A stretch of 64,000 bases of DNA from Saccharopolyspora dendranthemae (GTDB lineage: Bacteria; Actinomycetota; Actinomycetes; Mycobacteriales; Pseudonocardiaceae). The DNA is taken from positions 1,674,001-1,738,000 of the forward strand of contig NZ_VIWX01000001.1 in NCBI RefSeq assembly GCF_007829955.1, given 5' to 3'. A model generated the notes under the pieces. The model was not told the origin of the DNA. It ran no database searches and worked only from the letters and a program-made list of their open reading frames with translations. Positions 56,001 to 62,704 of the stretch are shown in pieces. Each line of letters begins with the position of its first letter. Position 1 is the first letter of the stretch. Both the position numbers and the translations under genes were made by a program.

Positions 56001-56744
56001 CTGGTCGGATTCGTCACGAGCGAGGTCCGCACGTGCCGTGACCAGGTCATCAGCGATCAGCCGCAAGCGGGCGTCGCGCAGGTCGGCCTGCACGGTCTGC
56101 GCCTTGCGCGCGATCTCGGCCTGCTTGCCCAGCGGTTTGAGCTGCCGTCGCAGCTCGCTGGTGAGGTCGGTCAGGCGAGTCAGGTTGGCCTGCATCGCGT
56201 CGAGCTTGCGCAGCGCCTTTTCCTTGCGCTTGCGGTGCTTGAGCACGCCCGCGGCCTCTTCGATGAGCCTGCGGTTCTCGTCCGGCTTGGCCTGCAGGAT
56301 CGACGCCAGCTGGCCCTGACCGACGATGACGTGCATCTCGCGGCCGATACCGGAGTCGGAGAGGAGTTCCTGCACGTCCATCAGCCGGCAGGTGTTGCCG
56401 TTGATCTCGTACTCGCTCGCGCCGTCGCGGAACATCCGGCGGGTGATCGAGACCTCGGTGTACTCGATGGGCAGCGCACCGTCGGAGTTGTCGATGGTCA
56501 GCGTGACCTCGGCGCGGCCCAGCGGAGCGCGGCCCGCGGTACCCGCGAAGATCACGTCCTCCATCTTGCCGCCGCGCAGGTCCTTGGCGCCCTGCTCGCC
56601 CATCACCCAGCGCAGCGCGTCGAGGACGTTGGACTTGCCGGAGCCGTTGGGTCCGACGACGCAGGTGATGCCGGGTTCGAAGCGCAGCGTGGTGGCCGAG
56701 GCGAAGGACTTGAACCCCTTCAGCGTCAGGCTCTTGAGATACAC
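53094..56744 (-). CDS. smc: Chromosome segregation protein SMC
   Basis: SMC subunit of condensin, 1,216 residues. The N-terminal ATPase half has Walker A (GPNGSGKSN, residues 32-40) and a Q-loop (RWVMGEQGAKDLRGG). Long coiled coils follow (about 170-500 and 660-1,000) around the hinge (about 505-650, PGLLGSVAALLTVETGAEAAL). The C-terminal half has the ABC signature LSGGEKSLTAVAMLVAIF and Walker B FYVMDEVEAALDD. It organises and segregates replicated chromosomes. acyP is just upstream, as in M. tuberculosis. A long open frame on the opposite strand is a GC-driven shadow. Confidence 0.98.
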   Translation of the reverse strand: MYLKSLTLKGFKSFASATTLRFEPGITCVVGPNGSGKSNVLDALRWVMGEQGAKDLRGGKMEDVIFAGTAGRAPLGRAEVTLTIDNSDGALPIEYTEVSITRRMFRDGASEYEINGNTCRLMDVQELLSDSGIGREMHVIVGQGQLASILQAKPDENRRLIEEAAGVLKHRKRKEKALRKLDAMQANLTRLTDLTSELRRQLKPLGKQAEIARKAQTVQADLRDARLRLIADDLVTARADLARDESDQETARAKRTEVERALQFAQSEEKTLEESVAADAPRLNKAQETWYRLSALEERLRGTSRLAAERLRHLTEQSEEHRPGRDPDQLDAEAEEAAEHEIELREQVEEAREALQEVVQRRSELESQLKQAEQAHMAAVRAIADRREGAARLSGQVESLRGKVSDSADEIERLGESLEEATARAEEANGALADAEEESGGYDSDDAGLQERRENAAQARDAARARVEELVKQERAAEREIASWKARVEALSMGLQRKDGAGALLAAGDRVPGLLGSVAALLTVETGAEAALAAALGAVADAVVVRGVTDAVTALDLLKSDDAGRSGVVIGSDADVDRSNWPQLPSSARWAVDLVSAPDELRGAVLSALEQVVVVDALDTAREIVQSHPSVRAVTSTGDVLGAHWATGGSDDKQSVIEVRAAVDEAESELAAAERRLEQHSAALEGARAEEDSRRTEARAAEEQINEAKVARARSTERLSSLQRAARNATSEVERISEQRVKVEQTRDQSLTKLAELEERLDAVNNEQEEAAEPDTDERDRLSTELTTVRQQEMDARLTQRTAEERARAVQGKADQLRRAARHERETRARAEAAREAREKAARVTRAVVSGAETALERITVSLQAATEERDVAQAKQSEHEQALGVIRARVRELSGELEKLTDAVHRDEVVRAEQRLRIEQLETKIIEDFGIGLDDLVDEYGPTVAVPPSPAELAEYEAAKERGDEVSAPPPVPYDRATQERRAKRAEKDLSLLGKVNPLALEEFAALEERYKFLSTQLEDLKDSRRDLLSVVKEVDEKILEVFSSAFEDVAKEFEVVFKVLFPGGEGRLTLTDPNDMLSTGVEVEARPPGKKVKRLSLLSGGEKSLTAVAMLVAIFRARPSPFYVMDEVEAALDDTNLRRLITLLDQLRATSQLIIITHQKPTMEIADALYGVTMRGDGITQVISQRLKGKQEASSGEPEPEGAPEEGDVASVLD

Positions 56745-56832
56745 GGCTGCCGTCGACCTTCCCGTCGGTTACGCGACCACGTCCGCGAGACTCTACCGTC
56801 GATCGAGTCGGCCTCGACGCAGAACCGCAGGT

Positions 56833-57123
56833 TCAGCGCTCGACGAAGCCGGTCAGGCCGCCCTTGGGTTCCATCCACAGCTCGGCGACGTGCTCCACCC
56901 GGCCGGGCGTGTCGCCGGAACGCAGTGCTTCCAGGAGCTTTTCGCAGTTCTCCCGCGGTCCCTCGGCGACGACCTCGACGCGGCTGGCGGGAAGGTTGGC
57001 CGCGCTGCCGACCAAACCCAGTTCCAGCGCCCTGGATCGCGTCCACCAGCGAAAACCCACGCCCTGCACGTGTCCGTGCACTCGCGCGATCAGTCGTGCC
57101 CGCTCCGATTCCGTCACGGTCAC
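56833..57123 (-). CDS. acyP: Acylphosphatase
   Basis: A 96-residue ferredoxin-like enzyme that hydrolyses acyl phosphates. The signature GHVQGVGFRWWTRSRALELGLVGSAANL holds the catalytic Arg of the phosphate cradle and the Asn of the second strand. The C-terminal part matches the family. It is next to smc, as in M. tuberculosis and many actinobacteria. The physiological substrate is not known even in well-studied bacteria. Confidence 0.95.
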   Translation of the reverse strand: MTVTESERARLIARVHGHVQGVGFRWWTRSRALELGLVGSAANLPASRVEVVAEGPRENCEKLLEALRSGDTPGRVEHVAELWMEPKGGLTGFVER

Positions 57124-57263
57124 CGATGATGCCGCTCGCCGCCCGGACTCACATCACCGGCGGCCGATCGAGACGAATCCGACCCCCGGTATGATCCGCC
57201 AGATCCCGGCGCGAGCCGGTGACGGCGGGGGACGAGGACAAACCGACACGAGTTGGGGCACCG

Positions 57264-57740
57264 ATGGACCCGTTAGACGTGGAAGACCCGGACGCCCGGC
57301 CGAAACGGCTGGTGATGCTCGCCGCGTCCGGCATCGCCGCGGCCACCATCTTCGCCACGACCGCCGCGGTCGTGGCCGGATCCCAGCAGCAGGAGTCCGC
57401 AGGACCGGACATCACGCTGCACCCCAGCACCACCCGCAGCAGCGCCACGTCCTACACGACGCCACCTCCGATGCCGCCGGGACCGCCGATCACCGGCACG
57501 ACCAGCTCGGAAACCTCCAGCAGCGAAGAGACGTCGACGGCGAGCAGCACGTCGACGACGACCACGTCGGCCACGCCGCCACCTGCGCCGCCGACCACCA
57601 CGACGCCGCGTCCGACCCCGACCCGGCCGTCGCCGACCACGACAAACCCCCCGACGAGCCCGCCGACGACCACGACGCCGCCGACCACGACCAGGCCGGA
57701 CCCGACGTCGCCGCACGTCCCGAGCTCGACCAGCAGCTGA
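57264..57740 (+). CDS. Thr/Pro-rich envelope protein
   Basis: About 158 residues. A short polar N-terminus and one hydrophobic helix (RLVMLAASGIAAATIFATTAAVVAG, residues 14-38) are followed by an extracellular tail of Thr, Ser and Pro (PPTTTTPRPTPTRPSPTTT). The tail is mucin-like, a likely target of mannosylation. The helix has no lipobox or clear cleavage site, so it is probably an anchored protein. The start could also be GTG 57219. The stop overlaps the start of the next gene (TGATG), so the two are coupled. No family was recognised. Confidence 0.7.
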   Translation: MDPLDVEDPDARPKRLVMLAASGIAAATIFATTAAVVAGSQQQESAGPDITLHPSTTRSSATSYTTPPPMPPGPPITGTTSSETSSSEETSTASSTSTTTTSATPPPAPPTTTTPRPTPTRPSPTTTNPPTSPPTTTTPPTTTRPDPTSPHVPSSTSS

Positions 57741-57928
57741 TGTCGCTGGAAGTGCACGCGTGCCGGTCGCTGTGCTCGTGGCACCGGACTCCCAAGGAGC
57801 TCAACGGACTTCCGCTGCTGGCCTGCCGCGGCTGCGGTTCGCAGTGGGTCCGCAGCGAGGCGTGGACGCCGATCGACCACACCGGCCGCATCCCCGACGA
57901 CGTCCGCGCGCAGCTCCGCGAGCGCTGA
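57740..57928 (+). CDS. 62-residue Cys-rich zinc-ribbon-like protein
   Basis: This tiny gene starts at the ATG overlapping the upstream stop. It encodes 62 residues with Cys at 8, 12, 29 and 32 and His at 15 (HACRSLCSWH and LLACRGCGSQW), a layout suited to one zinc site. No membrane segment or signal peptide is seen. There is no separate ribosome-binding site, so translation probably depends on coupling. The third-position GC is high across the frame, which supports coding. The kinase gene converges one base beyond its stop. Function unknown. Confidence 0.65.
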   Translation: MSLEVHACRSLCSWHRTPKELNGLPLLACRGCGSQWVRSEAWTPIDHTGRIPDDVRAQLRER

Positions 57929-57929
57929 G

Positions 57930-58544
57930 TCAGCTCGGGTCGCCGTCGACCACGAGGTCCGCGCGGACGCGGGTGGGGGCGACGACCGCGGCGTTGCGCT
58001 CGTCGCTGCGGTGGACCCATTCCGCTGCGGCTTCGGGTGTTCTGCCGTAGCGGACGTGCCGGTCGATCAGCCGCTGCACGCGGATCTCGTCGTCGGGCGC
58101 GAGGAACCAGCACTCGTCGAGCAGCCCGCGCACCGGCGACCAGGGCGGGGTGTCCAGCAGCAGGTAGTTGCCCTCGGTGATCACCAGCGGGACGTCAGGC
58201 TCCACGGCGATCTCGGCGGCGTAGGACTCCTCGACGTCGCGGTGGAACTGCGGGGCGAACACGGTCTCCGCGCCTTCCCGGATCCGCCGCAGCAGCGCGA
58301 CGTACCCGGCGGCGTCGAAGGTGTCCGGCGCTCCCTTGCGATCGGCCCGGCCCAACCGGCTCAGCTGGGCGTTGGCCAGGTGGAAGCCGTCCATCGGCAC
58401 CAGCACCGCGGAGCCAGCGAGCTCGCTCAGCACGCGCTCGGCAACGGTTCCCTTGCCCGCTCCGGGTGCCCCGGCGATCCCGAGCACCCGCCGCTCACCG
58501 CCGGCCGCCAGCGCCTTCGCCCGCGAGATCAACTCCGAGTACAC
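57930..58544 (-). CDS. Nucleoside/sugar kinase-like P-loop protein (uridine/PanK type)
   Basis: About 204 residues of the phosphoribulokinase/uridine kinase fold. Walker A is GIAGAPGAGKGT (about 22-33), an acidic helix (PMDGFHLAN) follows, Walker B-like LVITEGNYLLLD and a lid with RLIDRHVRYGRTPE. Related proteins are annotated as nucleoside/nucleotide kinases or fructose kinase-like (YggC), and the substrate is not decided. GTG 58544 was chosen for the GGTGGGG before it. A palindromic repeat lies beyond its 5-prime end. Confidence 0.85.
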   Translation of the reverse strand: MYSELISRAKALAAGGERRVLGIAGAPGAGKGTVAERVLSELAGSAVLVPMDGFHLANAQLSRLGRADRKGAPDTFDAAGYVALLRRIREGAETVFAPQFHRDVEESYAAEIAVEPDVPLVITEGNYLLLDTPPWSPVRGLLDECWFLAPDDEIRVQRLIDRHVRYGRTPEAAAEWVHRSDERNAAVVAPTRVRADLVVDGDPS

Positions 58545-58609
58545 GCACCCCACCCTAGTTCCACACACCTCGCGACCACCCGACCCGACGACGCCACCAC
58601 CTCACCAAA

Positions 58610-58679
58610 TCCCAGTTTTAGTCCAAACCGAGGACCCCTCGCGCCCGAAATGTCCACTCAGTTATGACTAAAACTGGGA
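58610..58679. repeat. Dispersed intergenic palindrome, copy 2
   Basis: Perfect 14-bp terminal arms TCCCAGTTTTAGTC and its complement, about 70 bp in all. Its reverse complement matches copy 1 (9731-9802) along both arms and through GACATTTCGG, while the centre differs. It separates the kinase gene from the type VII operon end and lies 17 bases beyond the EspG stop. Confidence 0.8.
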
Positions 58680-58695
58680 CCGGGTGACGCGCGGT

Positions 58696-59535
58696 TCACA
58701 CGGTGACGCCGTCGAGGCCTGGCGACGGGGCGCTCGGGTCGTCCCAGACCTCGGTGAGGAGTTCCCGCGCGTACTCGGCGAGGCGGGCGTTGTCGGCCGG
58801 CGCGATGGTGCTCCAGGCGCGGCCGTCGCCGCTGCTGCGCACGACGTGCAGGTAGCGGCCCCGATCGGTGTCGTGGAAGGCGACGACCCGACCGGCTCGC
58901 TCGGGCCTGCCCCGCCCGGGGTTGGACTCCGCGCCGAACTGGCCGCGAATTCCCATGTTGTGGGCCATGTTGGCGACGTCGGCGGCATCGTCGTGGGCGA
59001 TGCCCAGGACGCGCAGCTCGTCGGTGAACCCCAGCGGGTTCCCGGCACCGGCGACGTCGGACGCCTTGCGCAGCGCGTCGTTGGGCAGGCTGACCGCCCG
59101 GCCCGGACCCGGCGGCACGTCACCGGCGACCGACACCGCGGCATCGGCCAGCGCCCCACCGCGGATCGGGGTCAGCTCGACCACGTCGCCGTCGACGACG
59201 GCCAGCAACCCCTCACCGCCGTTCGCGCACGCCAGCGCGCGGATCGAGCGATCGGCCCAGATGCGCACGTCGATGCTGCGCTGCGGCCGGTCCAGCAGTC
59301 CGAGCAGGTCCGCGAGCTCCACGTCGACGCGGTCCCGCTTCGTCTCGGCGAGCTGCTTGTGCCGCAACGATTCCCACGCCTGCGCGACGAGCTCGGCGCG
59401 CTCGGCGTAGGTGGATCCGGGGCTGGGCACGTCGAGGATGATGTGCCGCCGGTCCTCGAAACCCGCTGCTTCGCAGATGACGTCGAATTCCAGCGCGGAC
59501 AGGTAGATCGAGTCGACTTCGGCTCCGGGGCGCAA
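58696..59535 (-). CDS. ESX secretion-associated EspG-family protein
   Basis: A 279-residue protein of the EspG fold, the cytosolic chaperone that binds PPE-type substrates for type VII secretion. The N-terminus (YLSALEFDVICEAAGFEDRRHIILDVPSPGSTYAERAEL) matches the family opening, and the C-terminal TRP-like strands (GRYLHVVRSSGDGRAWSTIAPADNARLAEYARELL) are recognisable. The start is TTG 59535, two bases after the PPE-like stop and after AGGA. Its place directly downstream of a PPE-like gene fits a chaperone-substrate pair. No EccA-E core genes are nearby. Confidence 0.85.
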   Translation of the reverse strand: MRPGAEVDSIYLSALEFDVICEAAGFEDRRHIILDVPSPGSTYAERAELVAQAWESLRHKQLAETKRDRVDVELADLLGLLDRPQRSIDVRIWADRSIRALACANGGEGLLAVVDGDVVELTPIRGGALADAAVSVAGDVPPGPGRAVSLPNDALRKASDVAGAGNPLGFTDELRVLGIAHDDAADVANMAHNMGIRGQFGAESNPGRGRPERAGRVVAFHDTDRGRYLHVVRSSGDGRAWSTIAPADNARLAEYARELLTEVWDDPSAPSPGLDGVTV

Positions 59536-59537
59536 CG

Positions 59538-60908
59538 TCAGTCCTGCTTCTCCGGCTCGTCTTCGTCGTCGTCCTCGTCGTCGCGGGCCGCCGGCTCGAC
59601 GTTCCCGAGCACGGCGGGGGCGACGAGCCGGTCGTCGTCGAACGGGGTTTCCTCGGCGATGTACTTGTTCTCGTGGTCGGCGTCCTCACCCGGCTTCTGG
59701 CCGCGCGTGGCCGCGGGCGACATCATCGATCCCGCCGCGGGACGGCTGCCCGGCGTGCCGCCCGCCGCCTTGCCCGCTGTCGTGTCGCCCGGACCGCCAC
59801 CGATGACGGACCCGCCGCGCGCCGTCGCGGGAGTCTTCGACTCACCCGCTCCTGGAACGACTTGGGGCCCGCCCGCGGTCGCCGGAGCACGTCCGCCGAG
59901 GGCCCGGCTCGCCGCGTAGGCACCGCCGACGGCGACGGCCGCACCACCTGCGGCGACACCGAGGATCGTGCCGGTGCTGATCCGGCCGTCGTCGTCCTGC
60001 CCTGCCTGCGGGTTCGGCTCGGCGTCGAACTCCGCGGCGTGCTCGTCGGATCCCGGTCGCTCCTGCTCGGGGTGTTCCTGATCGCCGGGCCGCTGACCCG
60101 CGGGCGGCTGCGCGACGGGAGTTCTCGGCGCGCCCGGCCGGTCTCCACCGACTTGACCACCACCTACCTGACCACCGCCGACGGTTCCGCCACCGACCTG
60201 ACCGCCACCGACCGTGCCACCGGCCACCGAACCACCTGCGACGGCACCGCCGACGACGGCTCCGGAGAAATCGGCGGAGGAGCCGCCGGTCGCGCTCCCG
60301 ACAGATCCGATCCCGGCGGAGGGCACCTGTCCCGATGACGACGCCGGTGCCACTGCGGCAGCGGGCATCGTGGGGAGCGGCTGGTAGGCCTGGGCCTGCT
60401 CGACCGAGGTGTCGCGGTAGTTGCCCAGCGCCGCCTGCGCGGCCTGCTTCTGGGCCTCGATCTGCTTGGCCTCCTGGTCGTAGTCGCTCTCGTAGCCGAA
60501 CCCGCCGCCCGCCCACTCGAGGACGTTCTCCGACTGCTGATGCCGCAGCTCGTCGGCGTTGGGCAGCCGGTGCAGCGCCGACTCGTACCCGCTGGCCTGC
60601 GCGTCCACGCTGCTCGCGGACACGGCGAGCGGGTCGGGCGCGTCACCGAAGGCGACGCTCTGCTGGCGAGTCGCCTCGGCGGCGAGGCTGCCCGCGCTGC
60701 CCTCCCACTCGACCTGCAGCTTGCCGAGCTCGCGCCGCAGCGTGTCGTCGAGGTCGACCACGACCTGCACGCACTTGTCCAGCGCTCGAACGGCTCCCTG
60801 CATCGCCTGGGTGCCCTGGCCCTGCTTGATCTGGGCGATCCAGTTCTGCAGCTCGGGGATGTCCATCCCCTTGAAGCGGATGTCGCGGATCGGGTCGATG
60901 TAGGTCAC
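59538..60908 (-). CDS. PPE-like type VII secretion substrate with Gly-rich repeats
   Basis: A 456-residue protein. Residues 1-175 are helical and carry a WEG turn at 68-70 resembling the WXG motif of type VII substrates. Residues 219-256 are Gly-Val-Gln repeats (VGGGQ/VGGGT units). An acidic, Pro-rich stretch follows, then a hydrophobic Gly/Ala segment near 311-340, and a C-terminus ending in a strongly acidic run. It lies between a DUF3558 lipoprotein gene and EspG in one transcript. The exact family is not certain, because it lacks the Pro-Pro-Glu motif itself. Confidence 0.75.
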   Translation of the reverse strand: MTYIDPIRDIRFKGMDIPELQNWIAQIKQGQGTQAMQGAVRALDKCVQVVVDLDDTLRRELGKLQVEWEGSAGSLAAEATRQQSVAFGDAPDPLAVSASSVDAQASGYESALHRLPNADELRHQQSENVLEWAGGGFGYESDYDQEAKQIEAQKQAAQAALGNYRDTSVEQAQAYQPLPTMPAAAVAPASSSGQVPSAGIGSVGSATGGSSADFSGAVVGGAVAGGSVAGGTVGGGQVGGGTVGGGQVGGGQVGGDRPGAPRTPVAQPPAGQRPGDQEHPEQERPGSDEHAAEFDAEPNPQAGQDDDGRISTGTILGVAAGGAAVAVGGAYAASRALGGRAPATAGGPQVVPGAGESKTPATARGGSVIGGGPGDTTAGKAAGGTPGSRPAAGSMMSPAATRGQKPGEDADHENKYIAEETPFDDDRLVAPAVLGNVEPAARDDEDDDEDEPEKQD

Positions 60909-60917
60909 GTCAGTCCC

Positions 60918-61526
60918 CTAGCTCCGAGCCTGCAACGTGGTGACGGCGGAATGGGCTGCTGTCTGCGCCTTCTCGCACATCTGGTCGGCATTCATGGCGT
61001 TGGGCGTCTGCAACTGCATGTTGATCCAGATCGTCTGCCCCTCGGCCGCGTCGACGAAGGCGTCGCATCCGAGGCTCTCCCCGCCGTTGATCTGGCTCTG
61101 CACAGTCCCAAAACCGTTGAGCTGATAGGTCTGCCGCGTTCCTGGGCTCGAGTTGATCTTCTGCAGGAACATGTCGACGGCTTCGGGAACGATCCGCACT
61201 CCGATGGCGAACCGCGCAGCTCCGGTGTCACCGAGGTAGCCGCACCCGTTGTAGTTGTTGCCGTCCTTGGGCAACGGCTCTCCCGGACCGACCAGCAGCG
61301 ATGCCTGCTGCTCAGCACTCATCCAGGTGCAGACGTCGGCATCGTTCTTCCCCGCGATCGCGAGTTCTGCCGGCCGCTGCGGAAGGTTCGCCGACCCGTT
61401 CTCGGGCGCGGTCGGCGCCGGAGCCGGGTCGGGACCGTTCACCGTGCAGCCCGTCAACGCGATCGCGGCCGCAGCGGAGGTCACCGCTGCGGCCCAGGTA
61501 CGGAAGCGCACCGGGTTGCCTCTCAC
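60918..61526 (-). CDS. DUF3558-type lipoprotein
   Basis: A 202-residue exported lipoprotein. The signal peptide ends in a lipobox (IALTGC, around Cys27). The remaining DUF3558 domain has conserved cysteines (DVCTWMSAEQQASLL, GNNYNGCGYLG, GCDAFVDAA, MCEKAQTAA) that may form disulfides. DUF3558 proteins are common in actinobacteria, often as several copies, and the function is unknown. The GTG start overlaps the upstream stop by four bases. It is the second gene of the PE/PPE-like operon. Confidence 0.85.
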   Translation of the reverse strand: MRGNPVRFRTWAAAVTSAAAAIALTGCTVNGPDPAPAPTAPENGSANLPQRPAELAIAGKNDADVCTWMSAEQQASLLVGPGEPLPKDGNNYNGCGYLGDTGAARFAIGVRIVPEAVDMFLQKINSSPGTRQTYQLNGFGTVQSQINGGESLGCDAFVDAAEGQTIWINMQLQTPNAMNADQMCEKAQTAAHSAVTTLQARS

Positions 61527-61894
61527 TTCGGTCCCCGCTTCGACTGGAACGAAGCGCTGATCTCTTCGTCGGTGTACCCGTACTCCTTGGCGGCCTCACC
61601 GAGCTGCTCGCCGAGCGCGACCACGTTGTCCACGTATTGCTGCAGGCGTTTGAAGTGCGAGTCGGGGTTCCCGAGCAGGTTCGCGGTCCAGACGGCCGCG
61701 GCGCGCTGGGAGATCTCGTCGCCGGCCGGCGGGCTGACCGCGAGGCTCGGTGCGAGATCGTTCAACCGCTCGCTGGCCTCCTCGGCCGCTGCCAGGATCG
61801 TCTTGCGCACTGCCAGCACGTTGTCCTTGTTGACCGTGATGGTCTGCCCGGGCGCGCCGGAGCCCGGCGCGGGAGGCGGTGGTGGCGTCGTCAT
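61523..61894 (-). CDS. Small PE/WXG-like protein, first gene of the T7SS-associated operon
   Basis: About 123 residues, with a Pro-rich start (MTTPPPPPAPGSG) and then two long amphipathic helices (about 24-50 and 65-105) around a turn (NLLGNPDSHF), the plan of small type VII substrates or partners. No signal peptide is seen. The ATG 61894 is preceded by GGGGG at eight bases. An in-frame ATG at 61930 would add 12 residues without a ribosome-binding site. It is the promoter-proximal gene of four. Resemblance to PE or WXG100 proteins is by shape only. Confidence 0.7.
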   Translation of the reverse strand: MTTPPPPPAPGSGAPGQTITVNKDNVLAVRKTILAAAEEASERLNDLAPSLAVSPPAGDEISQRAAAVWTANLLGNPDSHFKRLQQYVDNVVALGEQLGEAAKEYGYTDEEISASFQSKRGPK

Positions 61895-61979
61895 CGCGGA
61901 AACCCCCAGGTCGCGGCGGCATTTGATCACCCGGTCGGAACCGACAGTAGCAGCGCTCCGACAAGCCCAGCACCCACTT

Positions 61980-61997
61980 CCGCCGAACTTCCGGCGG
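61980..61997 (-). terminator. Hairpin after kdpE
   Basis: CCGCCG (61980-61985) pairs with CGGCGG (61992-61997) around six bases, 27 bases beyond the kdpE stop. The stem is short and there is no T-tract, so this is a weak call. Confidence 0.4.
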
Positions 61998-62023
61998 CTA
62001 TTCGCAACCGCGCATGCGACGAC

Positions 62024-62704
62024 TCACGGTTCGAGGCGGTAACCCATCCCCGGCTCGGTCAGCAGGTGCCTCGGCCTGCTGGGGTCCGGTTCGAGCTTGC
62101 GGCGGAGTTGGGCGAGGTAGACGCGCAGGTAGTGGGTCTCGTTGGCGTACTGCGGACCCCAGACCTCGTGCAGCATCTGCTTCTGCGCCACGAGCCGGCC
62201 CCGGTTGCGCGCCAGCAGTTCCAGCATTCCCCACTCGGTGGGCGTGAGGTGGATTTCGACGCCGTCGCGCAGGACCTTCTTCGCCGAGAGGTCGACGGTG
62301 AAGGTCGCCGTCTCGACCACGGGCTGGTCCTCCGAGCCGCTGGTGCTGGCGCGGCGGACGGCGGCGCGCAAGCGCGCCAGGAGTTCGTCCATGCCGAAGG
62401 GTTTGGTCACGTAGTCGTCGGCACCCGCGTCGAGGGCCCCGACCTTGTCGGCGGAGTCGGTGCGCGCGGACAGCACGATGATGGGAACCGTCGTCCAGCC
62501 GCGGAGGCCGGCGATCACCTCGCTGCCGTCCATGTCCGGCAGCCCGAGGTCCAGCACGACCACGTCGGGCTTGCCGTCGCCCGCAGCGCGCAGGGCCGAC
62601 TTCCCGTCGACCGCGGTGAGCACCTGGTACCCGCGAGCGGCCAGGTTGATCCGCAGCGCCCGCAGCAGCTGCGGTTCGTCGTCGACCACCAGGACCTTCG
62701 TCAT
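62024..62704 (-). CDS. kdpE: KdpE response regulator (OmpR family)
   Basis: A 226-residue two-component regulator. The receiver domain has the acidic pair DD at 8-9, phospho-acceptor D52 (VLDLGLPDMDG), T/S at LSARTD and K at TKPFGMDELL. The C-terminal winged helix (residues 130-226) is of OmpR type. KdpE activates the kdpFABC potassium pump under potassium limitation. kdpFABC is not in this window. Its ATG directly follows the kdpD stop (TAG ATG), with GGGGAG upstream. Confidence 0.95.
   Translation of the reverse strand: MTKVLVVDDEPQLLRALRINLAARGYQVLTAVDGKSALRAAGDGKPDVVVLDLGLPDMDGSEVIAGLRGWTTVPIIVLSARTDSADKVGALDAGADDYVTKPFGMDELLARLRAAVRRASTSGSEDQPVVETATFTVDLSAKKVLRDGVEIHLTPTEWGMLELLARNRGRLVAQKQMLHEVWGPQYANETHYLRVYLAQLRRKLEPDPSRPRHLLTEPGMGYRLEP

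Noticed and set aside
53265..57194. Very long rightward open frame of 1,309 codons
   Set aside because: It lies antisense to smc and acyP and reads as Arg/Gly/Leu-rich low complexity, a high-GC shadow.
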